A program made the position numbers and the translations under genes. From contig NZ_CP050902.1 in assembly GCF_012272695.1 (NCBI RefSeq), positions 3,782,001 through 3,846,000 of the forward strand: a stretch of 64,000 nt of DNA, in the 5' to 3' direction. The notes beneath the pieces were generated by a model. It was not told the DNA's origin, searched no databases, and worked only from the letters and a program-made list of their open reading frames with translations. This stretch comes from Nocardioides sp. JQ2195. GTDB lineage: Bacteria; Actinomycetota; Actinomycetes; Propionibacteriales; Nocardioidaceae. How positions within the stretch are numbered: the stretch's first letter is position 1; every line of letters starts with the position of its first letter. Below are positions 19,310-28,282 of the stretch, one piece after another.

Positions 19310-20677
19310 TCAGGCGACGAAGGGAATCTCCCAGACCAGGCGCATCAGGCCGCTGGCCACCACGAGCGATGCGATCGCGAACGCCCCCGCCAAGGTCTCG
19401 GCCAGCTCGGCCTTCGACGCCCACCGGGCCGATCGCCATCCGCGACCCGTGGCGACCGCTGCCGCAAGGGCTCCGGCCGCTGATGCGAGCGAGACCACCA
19501 GGACCCACAGCAGGGATCGCTCGGAGAGTCCCGACAGGAGGTCCACCGCCAGCGTGGCCCAGGCGAACAGCCCGGCCGCCCGCAGCAGGGCCCGGGCACG
19601 GGGGTGTCGGAAGCTCCGTGCGGCCAGCAGGATCCCGGCGCCGGTGAAGAAGACCAGGCAGAGGGCACCCTGCCGATCGACGTCGTAGGTGGCCTCGGTG
19701 AGCAGCTTCGGAGCCGTGACCAGGACCAGCACCAGGATGGCGACGCAGGCCGCGTCGACGATGCGGGTTCCGCGGGCCAGCACCTCGCCGACCGCGGACT
19801 CGCGGATCATGATGCGCCCGCGCCGGCCCCGGGGGCGGTCGCGAGCCGACCACGCGGTCACCGCCAACCGCTCGAGGTCGATGAGCATCTGGTCCGGCAC
19901 GTCGATCGCCACCGCGACCACGGATCGGGTGGCGAGCAGGGCGGCGATGAGCAGCACCGCCCAGGTGAGGTGGGGCGGTGCTCCGGTGAGCACCACGGCA
20001 CCCGACACCAGGAAGGTGCCGATGCCCGCGACCATCCACACCGTGTGCACGACGGCCGCCCCCGCGCCCGAAGCCCGTGCCGTGCCGGCAACCAGGGCGG
20101 CTCCCAGGCCGGCGACCCCGATGGTCAACGGCTGGGCATGGACGCCCGGCTCCCACACCAGGAGGTAGCCGAGGGCCGCGCCGAAGGCGGGTGCAGCGAC
20201 CCCCCGTGCGGCGAGGTGGCGGCCGACGGGGAGCACACCCAAGGCTGCCGCGAAGGCCAGGCACCCGAGGACGACGTCCCTCTGCCAACCATCGGCGTGC
20301 ACGCCGACGAGCGCACCCGCCACCGCGAGGACGGCGGCACCGGTCAGCACGGGGAGGGTGCCCGGAGCATCCGTGGCAGCGGCGCTGCCGGCGGGGGCCT
20401 GCGCGGCGTTCGTGGCCGGTCCCGGCGTCGAGGTGTCTCCCGCGGACGCGACCAGCATCGCGCCCGCCTTGAGGCCCGCTGCCTCCATCGAGGTGGATGC
20501 CGGGAGCGTGCGGCCGCCCAGGGTGACCAGCCGGGGGACGTCGACCGACCCGGACTGGGCGGCGTACTCCCGAGCCACGTCGGACGCGGAGGCGCCGAGG
20601 GGTACGACGAGGTCGACGGCGCCCGCGGAGCCGTGCACGGTCAGCGCGATGGTGTCCTCGAGGACAGTTTCGGACAC
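19310..20677 (-). CDS. Second, divergent EccD-like protein
   Basis: A 455-residue protein with the EccD plan: a ubiquitin-like N-terminal domain (ALTVHGSAGAVDLVVPLGA, LVTLGGRTLPASTS, about 1-85), a Pro/Ala linker, and about ten to eleven hydrophobic helices. Sequence similarity to the EccD at 16945-18303 is low, apart from the plan and the shared C-terminal pattern (ASLVVASGLMRLVWEI versus LVVASGLFDRVSG). It lies upstream of the WXG100 pair and divergent from eccC. It may form a heteromeric channel with EccD or play an EccE-like role; that is inference. No eccE was found in the window. Confidence 0.75.
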   Translation of the reverse strand: MSETVLEDTIALTVHGSAGAVDLVVPLGASASDVAREYAAQSGSVDVPRLVTLGGRTLPASTSMEAAGLKAGAMLVASAGDTSTPGPATNAAQAPAGSAAATDAPGTLPVLTGAAVLAVAGALVGVHADGWQRDVVLGCLAFAAALGVLPVGRHLAARGVAAPAFGAALGYLLVWEPGVHAQPLTIGVAGLGAALVAGTARASGAGAAVVHTVWMVAGIGTFLVSGAVVLTGAPPHLTWAVLLIAALLATRSVVAVAIDVPDQMLIDLERLAVTAWSARDRPRGRRGRIMIRESAVGEVLARGTRIVDAACVAILVLVLVTAPKLLTEATYDVDRQGALCLVFFTGAGILLAARSFRHPRARALLRAAGLFAWATLAVDLLSGLSERSLLWVLVVSLASAAGALAAAVATGRGWRSARWASKAELAETLAGAFAIASLVVASGLMRLVWEIPFVA

Positions 20678-20810
20678 GGCACACTCCCTCCGGTGATGCC
20701 GGAAGCGTAGTACGGCCGTGCGGTGTCGCGCTCGACCCGCACCCTGCCCCTAAGATCGACCCCGACCCGAACCTGATGCATCCGTCGAGAAGTTGCAGGG
20801 AGAACCCGCC

Positions 20811-23800
20811 GTGACGACGCTCCGAAGTGGACAACGCCTCGAACCGCCCGAGGTGCCCACCGGGCAGGTGGCGGTCCAGGCACCGCCGGAGCTCCAGCCG
20901 CGCGAGGGTGCGGGCAACGCGATGATGATGGCGATCCCGATGCTGGGCAGCGTCGGGTCGATCCTCGTCGTGGCCACGATGAGCAGTGACAACGGCGGCA
21001 ACATCAAGCGACTGATCGCCGGCGGCATGTTCCTCTTCGCCACGGTCGGCTTCATCATCGTGCAGATCGACCGTCAGCGGAAGCAGCGCCAGCAACAGCT
21101 CAGCGGCTCCCGCACCGAGTACCTCCGCTACCTGGCCACCATCCGCGAGGTCGCTCGCAACGCCGCCGACAAGCAACGCGCGGCGCTGAACTGGCACCAC
21201 CCCGACCCGTCGGTGCTCCCGTCCCTGGCCGAGGACCGGGTCCGCCTGTGGGAGCACAGTCCGGGGGACGAACGCTTCCTCCACGTGAGGTACGGGTTGT
21301 CCTCCCAGCCGCTCTCCCTGGAGCTGATCCCGCCCGAGAGCGCACCCATCGAGCAGGTCGACCCGGCGGCGGCGTCCGCACTCCACCGTCTCCTGGTGGT
21401 CCACCGGGTGCAACCGAACCTGCCGGCCTCGATCGACCTGCGCGCCTTCGACCGCATCGAGCTCACCGGGCCGGTCGAGACGGCACGGGCGTTGGCTCGC
21501 GCGATGATCTGCTCGGCGAGCGCGTTCCACCACCCGGAGCACATGATCGTGGCCGTGCTGTGCAGTGACGACCACCTGGCCGAGTGGGACTGGCTCAAGT
21601 GGCTTCCCCACTCTCTGAGCGCTCAGCAGGGTGACGCCGTGGGTCCCCGACGGATGGTGACCACGTCGCTGGACGACCTCGGTGCGATGCTCCCCCAGGA
21701 CCTCTCCGAGCGTCCGCGCTTCGGCGCCGACGAGGGCCCGGCACTCCCCCACATCCTGCTGGTGATCGACGGGGGCCACCTGCCTCCCGGGAACCACATC
21801 ATTCCCCCGGACGGTCTCCACGGGGTCACCCTGATCGACCTCCCCGAGCGCTGGGACGAGCTCGACGACCCCACCCGCCTGCGACTCGACTTCGCCGACC
21901 TTCCGCCCGAGGACGGCCGTCAGCCGGTGACCGCGCTGCGGGTCCGCAGCGAACCGATGAAGGGGCTCGCCGACCAGATGGACCTCGCCACCGCCGAGGC
22001 GTTCGCCCGACGACTGGCCCCGCTCAACACCGTGTCCCTCGGCTCCGACTCCGCCAGCGGCGAGAGCACCGGACCGACGGACTTCATGGACCTGCTCGGC
22101 CTCGGCGACGTGTTCTCGTTCGAGACCCGCTCCGCCTGGCGGCAACGGCCGGCCCGCGACCGCCTCCGGGTGCCGATAGGCGTCGCCGACAACGGCTCGC
22201 CGGTGCACCTCGACATCAAGGAGTCCGCCCAGCAGGGCATGGGCCCCCACGGGCTGGTCATCGGCGCCACCGGCTCCGGGAAGTCCGAGTTCCTGCGGAC
22301 CCTGGTCCTGGGCCTCTCCATGACCCACTCCCCCGAGCAGCTCAACATGGTGCTGGTCGACTTCAAGGGTGGTGCCACGTTCGCCGGCATGTCCGAGATG
22401 CCCCACGTCTCCGCGGTGATCACCAACCTGGCCGAGGAGCTCACCCTGGTCGACCGCATGCAGGACGCCCTGTCGGGTGAGATGGTGCGTCGGCAGGAGA
22501 TGCTGCGCGCGGCCGGCAACTTCGCCTCGATCCGCGACTACGAGAAGGCACGTGCAGCCGGGGAGGACCTCCCGCCGATGCCGTCGCTGTTCATCGTCGT
22601 CGACGAGTTCTCCGAGATGCTGACCGCCAAGCCGGAGTTCATCGACCTCTTCGTCGCCATCGGACGGCTCGGCCGATCGCTCGGGCTCCACCTGCTGCTG
22701 GCCAGCCAGCGGCTCGAGGAGGGTCGCCTGCGCGGCCTCGAGTCCCACCTCTCCTACCGCGTCGGGCTGCGCACCTTCTCGGCGGTCGAGTCCCGCACCG
22801 TCCTCGGTGTCCCCGACGCGTACGAGCTCCCCGCAGTTCCCGGCCTGGGCTTCCTCAAGCCCGACCAGTCCACGCTGCTGCGCTTCAAGGCCGCCTACGT
22901 CTCCGGCGCCCCGTCGGGCCGGGCGAGGATCCGACGCGACGAGGGCGGCAACCTGCGCGGGATCCTGCCGTTCACGATCGCCGAGGTGCAGTCGCTCGAG
23001 CCCATCGAGGACGACATCGTCGAGCCCGTCGCGGCTCCCCGGCCGCAGCAGGGCGACCAGGAGTCGCTGCTCGACATCGCCGTCGACAAGATGATCGGTC
23101 AGGGCACGCCCGCCCACCAGGTGTGGCTGCCGCCGCTCGACGTCGCCGACACGCTCGACTCGCTGATGGGCGACCTGGCGGTGGACACGAAGCTGGGGTT
23201 GGTCAGCCAGAAGTGGCGCGGGCTCGGTGGCCTGACCGTGCCGATCGGCATCGTCGACCGTCCCCGCGAGCAGCGACGCGACACGATGACCGTCAACCTG
23301 ACCGGCGCCGCCGGACACGCCGCCGTCGTCGGCGGACCGCGCACCGGCAAGAGCACGATGCTGCGCACGATGGTGACCAGCATGGCGCTGACCACCACCC
23401 CGCTGGAGAGCCAGTTCTTCATCCTGGACTTCGGGGGCGGCACGTTCACGCCCCTGGCGTCCCTCCCCCACGTCTCCGGTGTCGGCACCCGCTCCGAGCC
23501 CGACGTCGTACGCCGCATCGTGGCCGAGGTGAAGGGGGTCGTGGATCGTCGCGAGGCCTACTTCCGCAACAACGGCATCGACTCGATCGAGACCTACCGC
23601 TCCCGCCGCGCCCAGGGTCGCGCCGACGACGGCTACGGCGACGTGTTCCTCGTGGTCGACGGCTGGAGCACCCTGCGCTCCGACTTCGACGACCTCGAGA
23701 TCGAGCTGCAGGCCCTGGCCCAGCGCGGACTGACCTTCGGTGTCCACCTGCTCGTCGCCGCCGGGCGCTGGGCCGACTTCCGTGCCGCGCTCCGTGACAT

Positions 23801-24803
23801 CTTCGGGACCCGCCTGGAGCTGCGGCTCGGTGACCCGCTCGACTCCGAGATCGATCGCAAGGTGGCCCAGCTGGTGCCGACCGGGCGTCCCGGCCGAGGC
23901 CTGATGGCCGGCAAGCTGCACTTCCTCGGCGCGCTCCCACGCATCGACGGCGACCAGGATGCCGCCACCCTGGGTGACGGTGTCGAGGACCTGATCCGGC
24001 GTACGACCGAGGCATGGCGGGGCCCGAGCGGCCCCAAGGTGCGACTGCTGCCGTCGAAGGTCACGCTGGAGCGAGTGCGCGAGCAGGCCGGCGACTCGGC
24101 CGCGCGCAGGATCCTGCTCGGCATCAACGAGAAGGAGCTCGCCCCGGTCTCCATCGACATGGACGCCGAGCCGCACCTGCTGGTCCTGGGTGACGGGCAG
24201 TCGGGCAAGAGCGCCCTGCTGCGTGCTGTGGTGCAGGAGATCGTGCGCACCCGCTCGCCCAAGGAAGCCCAGATCATCTCGATCGACTACCGGCGCTCGC
24301 TGCTCGGGGAGATTCCCGAGGCCTACAACCTCGACTACCTGACCAGTGCCACCCAGGCTGGCCCCGCTCTCAAGGACCTCGCCGAGTACCTGACCAACCG
24401 GTTGCCCGGACCCGATGTCACGCCCGACCAGCTGCGCGCCCGCTCGTGGTGGACCGGGGCCGACGCGTTCGTTCTGGTCGACGACTACGACCTGGTGGCC
24501 ACCCAGCAGGGGTCACCCGTGCACGCACTGGCCCCGCTGCTGGCGCAGGCCAAGGACACCGGCTTCCACCTGATCGTGACCCGTCGATCGGGTGGCGCCT
24601 CGCGGGCCATGTACGACCCGATCATCCAGACGATCCGCGACCTGGCCATGCCGGGCATCCTGCTCTCCGGCAACCCGGAGGAGGGCCTGCTCCTGGGCAA
24701 CCTGCGGGCCAAGCCGCAGCCTCCCGGCCGGGGCCGGCTCATCACCCGTGACCGAGGCGTCGAAGCCCTCCAGCTGGCCTGGAGCGAGCCGGTCGAGGGC
24801 TGA
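20811..24803 (+). CDS. eccC: Type VII secretion ATPase EccC (fused EccCa-EccCb)
   Basis: The motor of the ESX secretion system, a 1330-residue FtsK/SpoIIIE protein. GTG 20811 is preceded by AGGGAG at suitable spacing, and the protein starts VTTLRSGQRLEPPEVPTGQV as usual. Two transmembrane helices lie near residues 40-85. Three ATPase domains follow: Walker A GATGSGKS at about 485, GGPRTGKS at about 841 and GDGQSGKS at about 1126. Walker B is VVDEF in domain 1 but VVDGW in domain 2 and VDDYD in domain 3, so only the first has the normal catalytic Glu, as known for EccC. It is transcribed away from the rest of the locus. Reading frames on the opposite strand over this gene are shadows. Confidence 0.96.
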   Translation: MTTLRSGQRLEPPEVPTGQVAVQAPPELQPREGAGNAMMMAIPMLGSVGSILVVATMSSDNGGNIKRLIAGGMFLFATVGFIIVQIDRQRKQRQQQLSGSRTEYLRYLATIREVARNAADKQRAALNWHHPDPSVLPSLAEDRVRLWEHSPGDERFLHVRYGLSSQPLSLELIPPESAPIEQVDPAAASALHRLLVVHRVQPNLPASIDLRAFDRIELTGPVETARALARAMICSASAFHHPEHMIVAVLCSDDHLAEWDWLKWLPHSLSAQQGDAVGPRRMVTTSLDDLGAMLPQDLSERPRFGADEGPALPHILLVIDGGHLPPGNHIIPPDGLHGVTLIDLPERWDELDDPTRLRLDFADLPPEDGRQPVTALRVRSEPMKGLADQMDLATAEAFARRLAPLNTVSLGSDSASGESTGPTDFMDLLGLGDVFSFETRSAWRQRPARDRLRVPIGVADNGSPVHLDIKESAQQGMGPHGLVIGATGSGKSEFLRTLVLGLSMTHSPEQLNMVLVDFKGGATFAGMSEMPHVSAVITNLAEELTLVDRMQDALSGEMVRRQEMLRAAGNFASIRDYEKARAAGEDLPPMPSLFIVVDEFSEMLTAKPEFIDLFVAIGRLGRSLGLHLLLASQRLEEGRLRGLESHLSYRVGLRTFSAVESRTVLGVPDAYELPAVPGLGFLKPDQSTLLRFKAAYVSGAPSGRARIRRDEGGNLRGILPFTIAEVQSLEPIEDDIVEPVAAPRPQQGDQESLLDIAVDKMIGQGTPAHQVWLPPLDVADTLDSLMGDLAVDTKLGLVSQKWRGLGGLTVPIGIVDRPREQRRDTMTVNLTGAAGHAAVVGGPRTGKSTMLRTMVTSMALTTTPLESQFFILDFGGGTFTPLASLPHVSGVGTRSEPDVVRRIVAEVKGVVDRREAYFRNNGIDSIETYRSRRAQGRADDGYGDVFLVVDGWSTLRSDFDDLEIELQALAQRGLTFGVHLLVAAGRWADFRAALRDIFGTRLELRLGDPLDSEIDRKVAQLVPTGRPGRGLMAGKLHFLGALPRIDGDQDAATLGDGVEDLIRRTTEAWRGPSGPKVRLLPSKVTLERVREQAGDSAARRILLGINEKELAPVSIDMDAEPHLLVLGDGQSGKSALLRAVVQEIVRTRSPKEAQIISIDYRRSLLGEIPEAYNLDYLTSATQAGPALKDLAEYLTNRLPGPDVTPDQLRARSWWTGADAFVLVDDYDLVATQQGSPVHALAPLLAQAKDTGFHLIVTRRSGGASRAMYDPIIQTIRDLAMPGILLSGNPEEGLLLGNLRAKPQPPGRGRLITRDRGVEALQLAWSEPVEG

Positions 24804-24805
24804 GC

Positions 24806-24900
24806 GGTGCCTGCCCCGTGCACGTGCCTGTCCGCGCGCGGTGCCTGCCCCGTGCACGTGCCTGTCCGCGCGCGGTGCCTGCCCCCGTGCACGTGCGCGG
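24806..24900. repeat. 34-bp tandem repeat between eccC and the LysE gene
   Basis: Two exact copies of a 34-bp unit (24806-24839 and 24840-24873) and a third partial copy with one extra C. Each unit starts GGTGCCTGCCCCGTGCACGT and holds the self-complementary word GTGCAC. It fills the start of the convergent interval after eccC. The rest of 24901-24987 shows nothing. Confidence 0.9.
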
Positions 24901-24987
24901 TCCTGTGGTCACTCCACGAGCGACTGGTCGCCGCGGAGGTGACGTGGACACTGCGTTGCTCGGGGCGGTGGCGCGGTACGGCCCGGG

Positions 24988-25635
24988 TCACTGGGTGGTG
25001 TGGCCGGTGACCGCGAGCCCGGCGCCGAGGCCGACCATCATCACGCCACCGGTGACCCCGAGACCGTCGAGCCGCTGTGGCTTGCGGGCGAACCAGTCAC
25101 GGGCTCGTGATGCAGCCAGCGCCCAGCAGGTGTCGGAGCAGACGGCGAGCACACCGAAGACCACCCCGAGCAGCAGCAGCTGCGGGGTCGTGGGGGCCGC
25201 AGGGTTGACGAACTGCGGCAGGAAGGCAGCGAAGAAGACGATCGTCTTCGGGTTCGTCGCACCCACGAGGAAGCCCGTCCACACCGCGCCGCCCACGGAC
25301 CCGGCCGGCTCGACCTCGTCGGGGGCCTCCATCGCCCGTCGCGCATCAGCACGGTGACGGATCGCCTGGATGCCGAGGTACACGACGTACGCCGCGCCCA
25401 CCAGCTTGAGGGCGGTGTACGCCGCGGCAGACGCGGCCACGAGCGCCCCGAGCCCGAGGGCCACGCCGACGACCTGGCTGACCAGTCCGAGCGCGTTGCC
25501 GACCACGGAGAGCAGCGCGTCGCGCCGCCCGACGGTCAGTGCGCGCCCGATGGTGAACAGCAGGCTGGGCCCCGGCACCTGGATGAACAGGAGCGAGGCG
25601 AGCACGAAGGCGACCAGGTGGTTGGTGGTGGGCAC
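24988..25635 (-). CDS. LysE/RhtB family amino-acid exporter
   Basis: A 215-residue membrane transporter with about six helices. The family signature is near the N-terminus: FIQVPGPSLLFTIGRAL then GRRDALLSVVGNALG. Later NPKTIVFFAAFLPQFV is also typical. It starts at GTG 25635 (VPTTNHLVAFVLASLLF); upstream residues are not protein-like. The substrate cannot be read from the sequence; relatives export lysine, arginine, threonine or homoserine. It is not in an operon with the aspartate-family genes. Confidence 0.9.
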   Translation of the reverse strand: MPTTNHLVAFVLASLLFIQVPGPSLLFTIGRALTVGRRDALLSVVGNALGLVSQVVGVALGLGALVAASAAAYTALKLVGAAYVVYLGIQAIRHRADARRAMEAPDEVEPAGSVGGAVWTGFLVGATNPKTIVFFAAFLPQFVNPAAPTTPQLLLLGVVFGVLAVCSDTCWALAASRARDWFARKPQRLDGLGVTGGVMMVGLGAGLAVTGHTTQ

Positions 25636-25786
25636 GGATCCAGTGTGCGGCCCCAGCCGTCTCGGCGCCACAGGATTGCCGCAAGGTGCGGAAGACGGAG
25701 GTTTCCGCGGAGGACCTGCACCCGACCCTTCGCTGTGACGACGGGTCGCCCACCTCGCCAAGACTGGGATCGTGGGCGGTCCTCGT

Positions 25787-25792
25787 TATAGT
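25787..25792 (+). promoter_or_regulatory. -10 box of a probably leaderless gene pair
   Basis: TATAGT ends seven bases before the GTG start at 25800, so transcription would begin at or next to the start codon. No good -35 hexamer was seen. Leaderless genes are frequent in actinobacteria. Confidence 0.5.
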
Positions 25793-25799
25793 CACGACC

Positions 25800-26096
25800 G
25801 TGATCTTCAAGCGCGTGGGCGACTCCCGCCCCTACCCCGACCATGGGATGAACTCCCGCGCATGGTCCCAGGTCGCGCCTCGTCAGGTGCGACTCGACGA
25901 GCTGATCACCACCAAGGACACCCTCCACCTGAGCGCGCTGCTCGACGAGGACGGCACCTTCTACGGCGACCTGTTCGCGCACGTCGTCTACTGGCGCCGC
26001 GAGCTCTACCTCGAGGACGGCCTCCACCGCGCGCTGCGGGCAGCACTCCAGCAGCGCAACGTCCTGCACGCCCGCGTCCACATCCTGGAGGGCTGA
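25800..26096 (+). CDS. Conserved actinobacterial small protein (VapB-like annotation)
   Basis: A 98-residue soluble protein starting at GTG 25800 (VIFKRVGDSRPYPDHGM). Characteristic words are RQVRLDELITTKDTLHL, FYGDLFAHVVYW and LYLEDGLHRALRAALQQRNVLHARVHIL. Such proteins are often labelled VapB-type antitoxin in databases, but no toxin gene adjoins it; the next gene, overlapping by one base, encodes a LytR_C protein, and the pair is conserved. A real antitoxin role is doubtful. Confidence 0.8.
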   Translation: MIFKRVGDSRPYPDHGMNSRAWSQVAPRQVRLDELITTKDTLHLSALLDEDGTFYGDLFAHVVYWRRELYLEDGLHRALRAALQQRNVLHARVHILEG

Positions 26097-26611
26097 TGGA
26101 CCGCCGCCAGACATCGGCCACGACCCTGGGCGTGCTCGGGCTGATCTGCGTGTTCATGCTCGTCTTCGGGCTCACCCAGGCGACCAAGGGCTTTCCGAAG
26201 TCCTCGTTCGGTGGCAGCACCCCGGTGTGTGTCGACAAGACGATCCCCAAGGGTTCCAAGGTCCGCACCGGCGACATCACCGTCAGCGTCTTCAACGCGG
26301 GCCAGCGCTCGGGCCTGGCCAGCAAGACGATGGAGCAGCTGATCGTGCGTGGCTTCGGTCCCGGCGACAGTGGCAACGCTCGCAGGAGCGGGGTGAAGCG
26401 TGTGGAGGTTCGGGCGGCCCAGCAGGACACCGCGGCCCGTCTGGTGGCCGCCCAGTTCGGGGCCGGCACCCGCGTCGTGACCGACAAGGAGCTCCTCGGC
26501 GTCGGCATCGTGGTCGTCGTCGGCGACGACTTCAAGGCGCTGATCAAGAAGTCGCCGCGCAAGATGAAGGCCGCCGAGGACACCCGCGTCTGCACGCCGC
26601 CGCTCGACTGA
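26096..26611 (+). CDS. Membrane-anchored LytR C-terminal domain protein
   Basis: A 171-residue protein whose ATG shares one base with the preceding stop (TGATG). It has one N-terminal transmembrane helix (TTLGVLGLICVFMLVFGLT) and an extracytoplasmic LytR_C domain (DITVSVFNAGQRSGLASKTMEQLIVRGF, then ARLVAAQFGAGTRVVTDKELLG). LytR_C domains accompany or follow LytR-CpsA-Psr wall-polymer ligases, so an envelope role is likely. The two Cys residues near the domain borders (VCVDK, RVCTPP) could form a disulfide. Confidence 0.85.
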   Translation: MDRRQTSATTLGVLGLICVFMLVFGLTQATKGFPKSSFGGSTPVCVDKTIPKGSKVRTGDITVSVFNAGQRSGLASKTMEQLIVRGFGPGDSGNARRSGVKRVEVRAAQQDTAARLVAAQFGAGTRVVTDKELLGVGIVVVVGDDFKALIKKSPRKMKAAEDTRVCTPPLD

Positions 26612-26626
26612 GGCCTCTGGCTCCAC

Positions 26627-26673
26627 GCGGCCGGCCCGGTCCCGCGGCCGGCCCGGTCCCGCGGCCGGCCCGG
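26627..26673. repeat. 17-bp tandem repeat in a convergent interval
   Basis: GCGGCCGGCCCGGTCCC occurs at 26627-26643 and 26644-26660, with a third copy ending imperfectly at 26673. The unit contains the palindrome CGGCCG. It fills the space between the LytR_C gene and the antiporter gene, which converge. Confidence 0.88.
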
Positions 26674-26681
26674 GGAACAGG

Positions 26682-28202
26682 TCAGTCGTCGGCCGGGCTC
26701 GCGTCGTTGCCGAGCCACTGCGCGAGCCGGCCTCCCCGGGAGACCTGGCGCAGGCGGTCGTCGGTGCGTGCGCGCAGTCGTCGCGGGGTGACCACGAGCA
26801 GCTCGTCACCCCGCCGCAGGACGGTACGCCACTCGGGCACCCGTGACTCGCCGTCCCGGATGACCAGCGCCACCGAGGCACCCTGGGGCAGCCGGAGCTC
26901 ACCCACCTCGACACCGTGCATGCGGGAGTTGGCGCTGATCGTGATCTGGAGCAGGTCGGCGGCGATCCGCTCGAGCGGCGCCGCCTCCACGTCGAGGTCA
27001 CGGGGCTCGGACCGTTGGGCGACCTTGAGCAGCCGAGCCAGCAGCGGCAGCGTCGGACCGGTCACCAGGGTGAACACGATGACCATGATGAAGACGATGT
27101 CGAACAGCTGCTCGGCGTCGTCGACCCCCGCCGCCAGCGGAATCGTGGTGAGCACGATCGGCACTGCACCGCGCAGCCCTGCCCACGAGATGAAGGTGAG
27201 GTCGCGCCACGCCATCGGCCGCACCACTGAGCTGATCACCACCGAGACCGGCCGGGCGACCAGGGTGAGCACGACCCCGGCGACCAGTGCGAAGACCAGC
27301 GTCTGGCCGTCGATGCGTTCCGGGGAGAGCAGGAGGCCGAGCATGACGAACAGGCCGATCTGGGCCATCCAGCCGATGCCCTCGGTGAAGGACTTGGTGG
27401 CGGCACGGTGCGGGAGCTCGGCATTGCCGAGCACCAGCGCCGCGACGTAGATCGCGGCAAAGCCAGAGGCGTGGACGGCCGCCGCGGAGGCGTACGCGCC
27501 AGTCGCCAGGCACAGGATGGCGAGCGGGTAGAGGCCCGACGACGGCAGTGCGATCCGACGCATCACCCAGGCCCCACCGAAGCCGACGGCCAGGCCGAAC
27601 GCGACACCCGCGACCAGCTCGAAGACGATCACCGCAACGATCTCGAGGATCGAGTCCTCAGCGAGCGCCCCGCTGGAGATCAACGCGACCAGGACCACGG
27701 TGGGTGCGTCGTTGAGGCCGGACTCCGCCTCCAGGGTGCCGGTGATCCGCCGCGGCAACGGCACCACGCGCAGCACGGAGAACACGGCCGCAGCATCGGT
27801 CGGCGAGCACACGGCGCCGAGGAGCAGGGCCAGCTCCCAGGGCAACCCGAGGAGCAGGTGGCCCGCGACCGCCATCACGGTGACGCTGACCACCACGCCG
27901 AGCGTGGCCAGGGAGGCACCGAGGCCGATCACCGGGCGGATCTCGGACCACTTGGTGCTGATGCCACCTTCGGCCAGGATCAGGGCCAGGGCCCCGAACC
28001 CGATGGCGTGCGCCATCGCCGCGTCCTCGAAGACGATGCCGACACCGGCCTCACCGAGGGCGACACCCATCAGCAGGTAGATCAACAGGCTGGGCAGTCC
28101 GGCCCGACTGGAGAGACGCACCGCCAGGATCGCGGCCAAGGTGACGATCGACCCCAGCAGCAGGAACTGATCGAGCTGGTGGGCGTCGAAGGACAAGGGC
28201 AC
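26682..28202 (-). CDS. Potassium/proton antiporter (CPA1, CvrA/NhaP2 type)
   Basis: A monovalent cation/proton antiporter with about twelve transmembrane helices and a C-terminal RCK_C/TrkA_C-like regulatory domain (VGELRLPQGASVALVIRDGESRVP to GDELLVVTP). CPA motifs include GAVCSPTDAAAVFSVL, the ESGLNDAP transport-site segment and FISWAGLRGAVPIVL. I start it at GTG 28202 (VPLSFDAHQLDQFLLLG, 506 residues); TTG 28196 behind TGAGG and TTG 28244 are alternatives. It probably exports K+ (or Na+) in exchange for protons during osmotic or pH change. Divergent from the flavoprotein gene. Confidence 0.88.
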   Translation of the reverse strand: MPLSFDAHQLDQFLLLGSIVTLAAILAVRLSSRAGLPSLLIYLLMGVALGEAGVGIVFEDAAMAHAIGFGALALILAEGGISTKWSEIRPVIGLGASLATLGVVVSVTVMAVAGHLLLGLPWELALLLGAVCSPTDAAAVFSVLRVVPLPRRITGTLEAESGLNDAPTVVLVALISSGALAEDSILEIVAVIVFELVAGVAFGLAVGFGGAWVMRRIALPSSGLYPLAILCLATGAYASAAAVHASGFAAIYVAALVLGNAELPHRAATKSFTEGIGWMAQIGLFVMLGLLLSPERIDGQTLVFALVAGVVLTLVARPVSVVISSVVRPMAWRDLTFISWAGLRGAVPIVLTTIPLAAGVDDAEQLFDIVFIMVIVFTLVTGPTLPLLARLLKVAQRSEPRDLDVEAAPLERIAADLLQITISANSRMHGVEVGELRLPQGASVALVIRDGESRVPEWRTVLRRGDELLVVTPRRLRARTDDRLRQVSRGGRLAQWLGNDASPADD

Positions 28203-28247
28203 CTCAGTCAGGTCGGGGCAGGGTCTGGATCCTATCGTGGACAAATA

Positions 28248-28261
28248 TGGAACTTGTTCTA
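28248..28261. promoter_or_regulatory. KstR-type operator, TGGAACTTGTTCTA
   Basis: This 14-base palindromic site fits the mycobacterial KstR consensus TnnAACnnGTTnnA at every fixed position. KstR is the TetR-family repressor of cholesterol and steroid degradation genes. It lies 22 bases before the ATG of the flavoprotein dehydrogenase and about 46 bases before the antiporter start on the other strand, where a repressor would block the promoter. The consensus is recalled from published work; binding here is inference. Confidence 0.55.
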
Positions 28262-28282
28262 GTTTTGGCCTAGCCTGCCCCC

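Noticed and set aside
19131..24176. A 1681-codon open frame on the minus strand over eccC
   Set aside because: It is a mirror of the GC-biased eccC codons; the + strand frame has all ATPase motifs, and the minus frame shows no domain and a repetitive composition.
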